Below are positions 63,360 to 64,000 of a DNA stretch of 64,000 nt, in pieces. Origin of the DNA: Selaginella tamariscina. Taxonomy: Eukaryota; Streptophyta; Lycopodiopsida; Selaginellales; Selaginellaceae. Within the stretch, counting starts at the first letter, position 1. Each line of letters begins with the position of its first letter. The DNA is taken from NCBI GenBank assembly GCA_003024785.1, contig PUQB01000246.1, forward strand, positions 1 to 64,000, in the 5' to 3' direction. Position numbers and translations under genes: made by a program. Under the pieces are notes generated by a model that searched no databases, was not told the origin of the DNA, and saw only the letters and a program-made list of their open reading frames with translations.

Positions 63360-63704
63360 GTAAGGGTTTAAGGTTTTTTTAATTCACATTGCTTTTTCTT
63401 AATTTCTTCGTATTTTTTTCTAATTTGTTTAATGCCCTTTTATTTTTTAAAATGAATTTTAGATACCCTCTTGCTAATTGTGTATTTTAATATATTAATT
63501 CACTTATTTAATATTTTTGCATATTATGTATACGAAGTTTACCTCAGGGATCATTGATAATTTCCTTATTATTTATCAAAAATGGTCTCATATAACTTCC
63601 AGTTATATAATTGATATAAACATAACATACCACAATGATGCATAACATAGAACAATAAAAATTCTTTGTATATTTAAGTATGGCATTGTGTGTGTGTGTG
63701 TGTG

Positions 63705-63779
<75 letters not shown>

Positions 63780-64000
63780 AAATTATATGATTATAGTCCT
63801 ATATCTTATGATGTTAAAACATAGCACAACATGATGTTATTCCATATATTTAACGGTAATCCTCAGCACTTCATCTTCTGTTTCAATATTGGCATAACAC
63901 CAACACAATGCTGTATGCATAATACATATGATTATATATAACTAATATTTGATTTTCAAATATATATTATTATAGTTATATGGTTTTATTTATTCCATTG
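63360..64000 (+). other. Intron of the terminal gene
   Basis: AT-rich with a (GT)n(GA)n compound microsatellite at 63,687-63,775. No acceptor leading into a convincing second exon could be found before the window ends. Confidence 0.5.

Overview
The window is nuclear DNA of a land plant. Support comes from a cycloartenol-synthase-type oxidosqualene cyclase with plant signature residues, an A-type cytochrome P450, a plant-type UPF0613 alpha/beta hydrolase, Ty1/copia and Ty3/gypsy remnants, and a gene start with a plastid-transit-like N-terminus. All 17 introns I can place in the cyclase are only 43-57 nt. That is unusually short for a seed plant and reminds me of spikemoss (Selaginella-type) genes, so a lycophyte is my best guess, but it is an inference.

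Layout. Bases 1-27,190 are very AT-rich and almost wholly repetitive. Three recurring modules (called T about 2.1-2.3 kb, X about 1.2 kb, Y about 1 kb) occur in both orientations and carry tRNA-like sequences. They are interrupted by a hAT transposase scrap (4.86-5.15 kb), an unidentified insertion (8.17-10.36 kb), a Ty3/gypsy gag-protease remnant (19.56-20.65 kb) and a GC-richer block (20.65-22.4 kb).

Bases 27.5-40.4 kb hold the most unusual content. Leftward-reading genes encode an FCP1-like HAD phosphatase and a large protein that appears to join a ParB-like domain to a beta-class DNA-methyltransferase-like domain. A rightward-reading degenerate DUF7869-type (transposase-like) gene lies on the other side. 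Between the two divergent 5' ends sits a GC-rich array of about 25 copies of a near-perfect palindrome (GGCGGGATTAATCCCGCC, roughly 44-bp period), with a second cluster next to an assembly gap and one more copy inside an intron of the ParB gene. This looks like a large, possibly undescribed mobile or selfish element.

Bases 40.4-47 kb are AT-rich DNA with a degenerate duplicate of the UPF0613 gene and minus-strand retroelement scraps. Bases 47.4-57.8 kb hold the ordinary genes: P450 and cycloartenol-synthase-like cyclase in tandem on the plus strand, then the UPF0613 hydrolase on the minus strand. P450 plus cyclase could form a small triterpenoid/sterol pair. Bases 58.36-62.91 kb are a decayed Ty1/copia element with short LTRs, and 63.09 kb to the end is the first exon of a probable plastid-targeted protein.

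Nearly every coding region needs single-base frame corrections. In the cyclase several fall in homopolymers while motifs and splice sites stay intact, which suggests uncorrected long-read assembly error rather than decay for the host genes; the transposon remnants also carry real stop codons.
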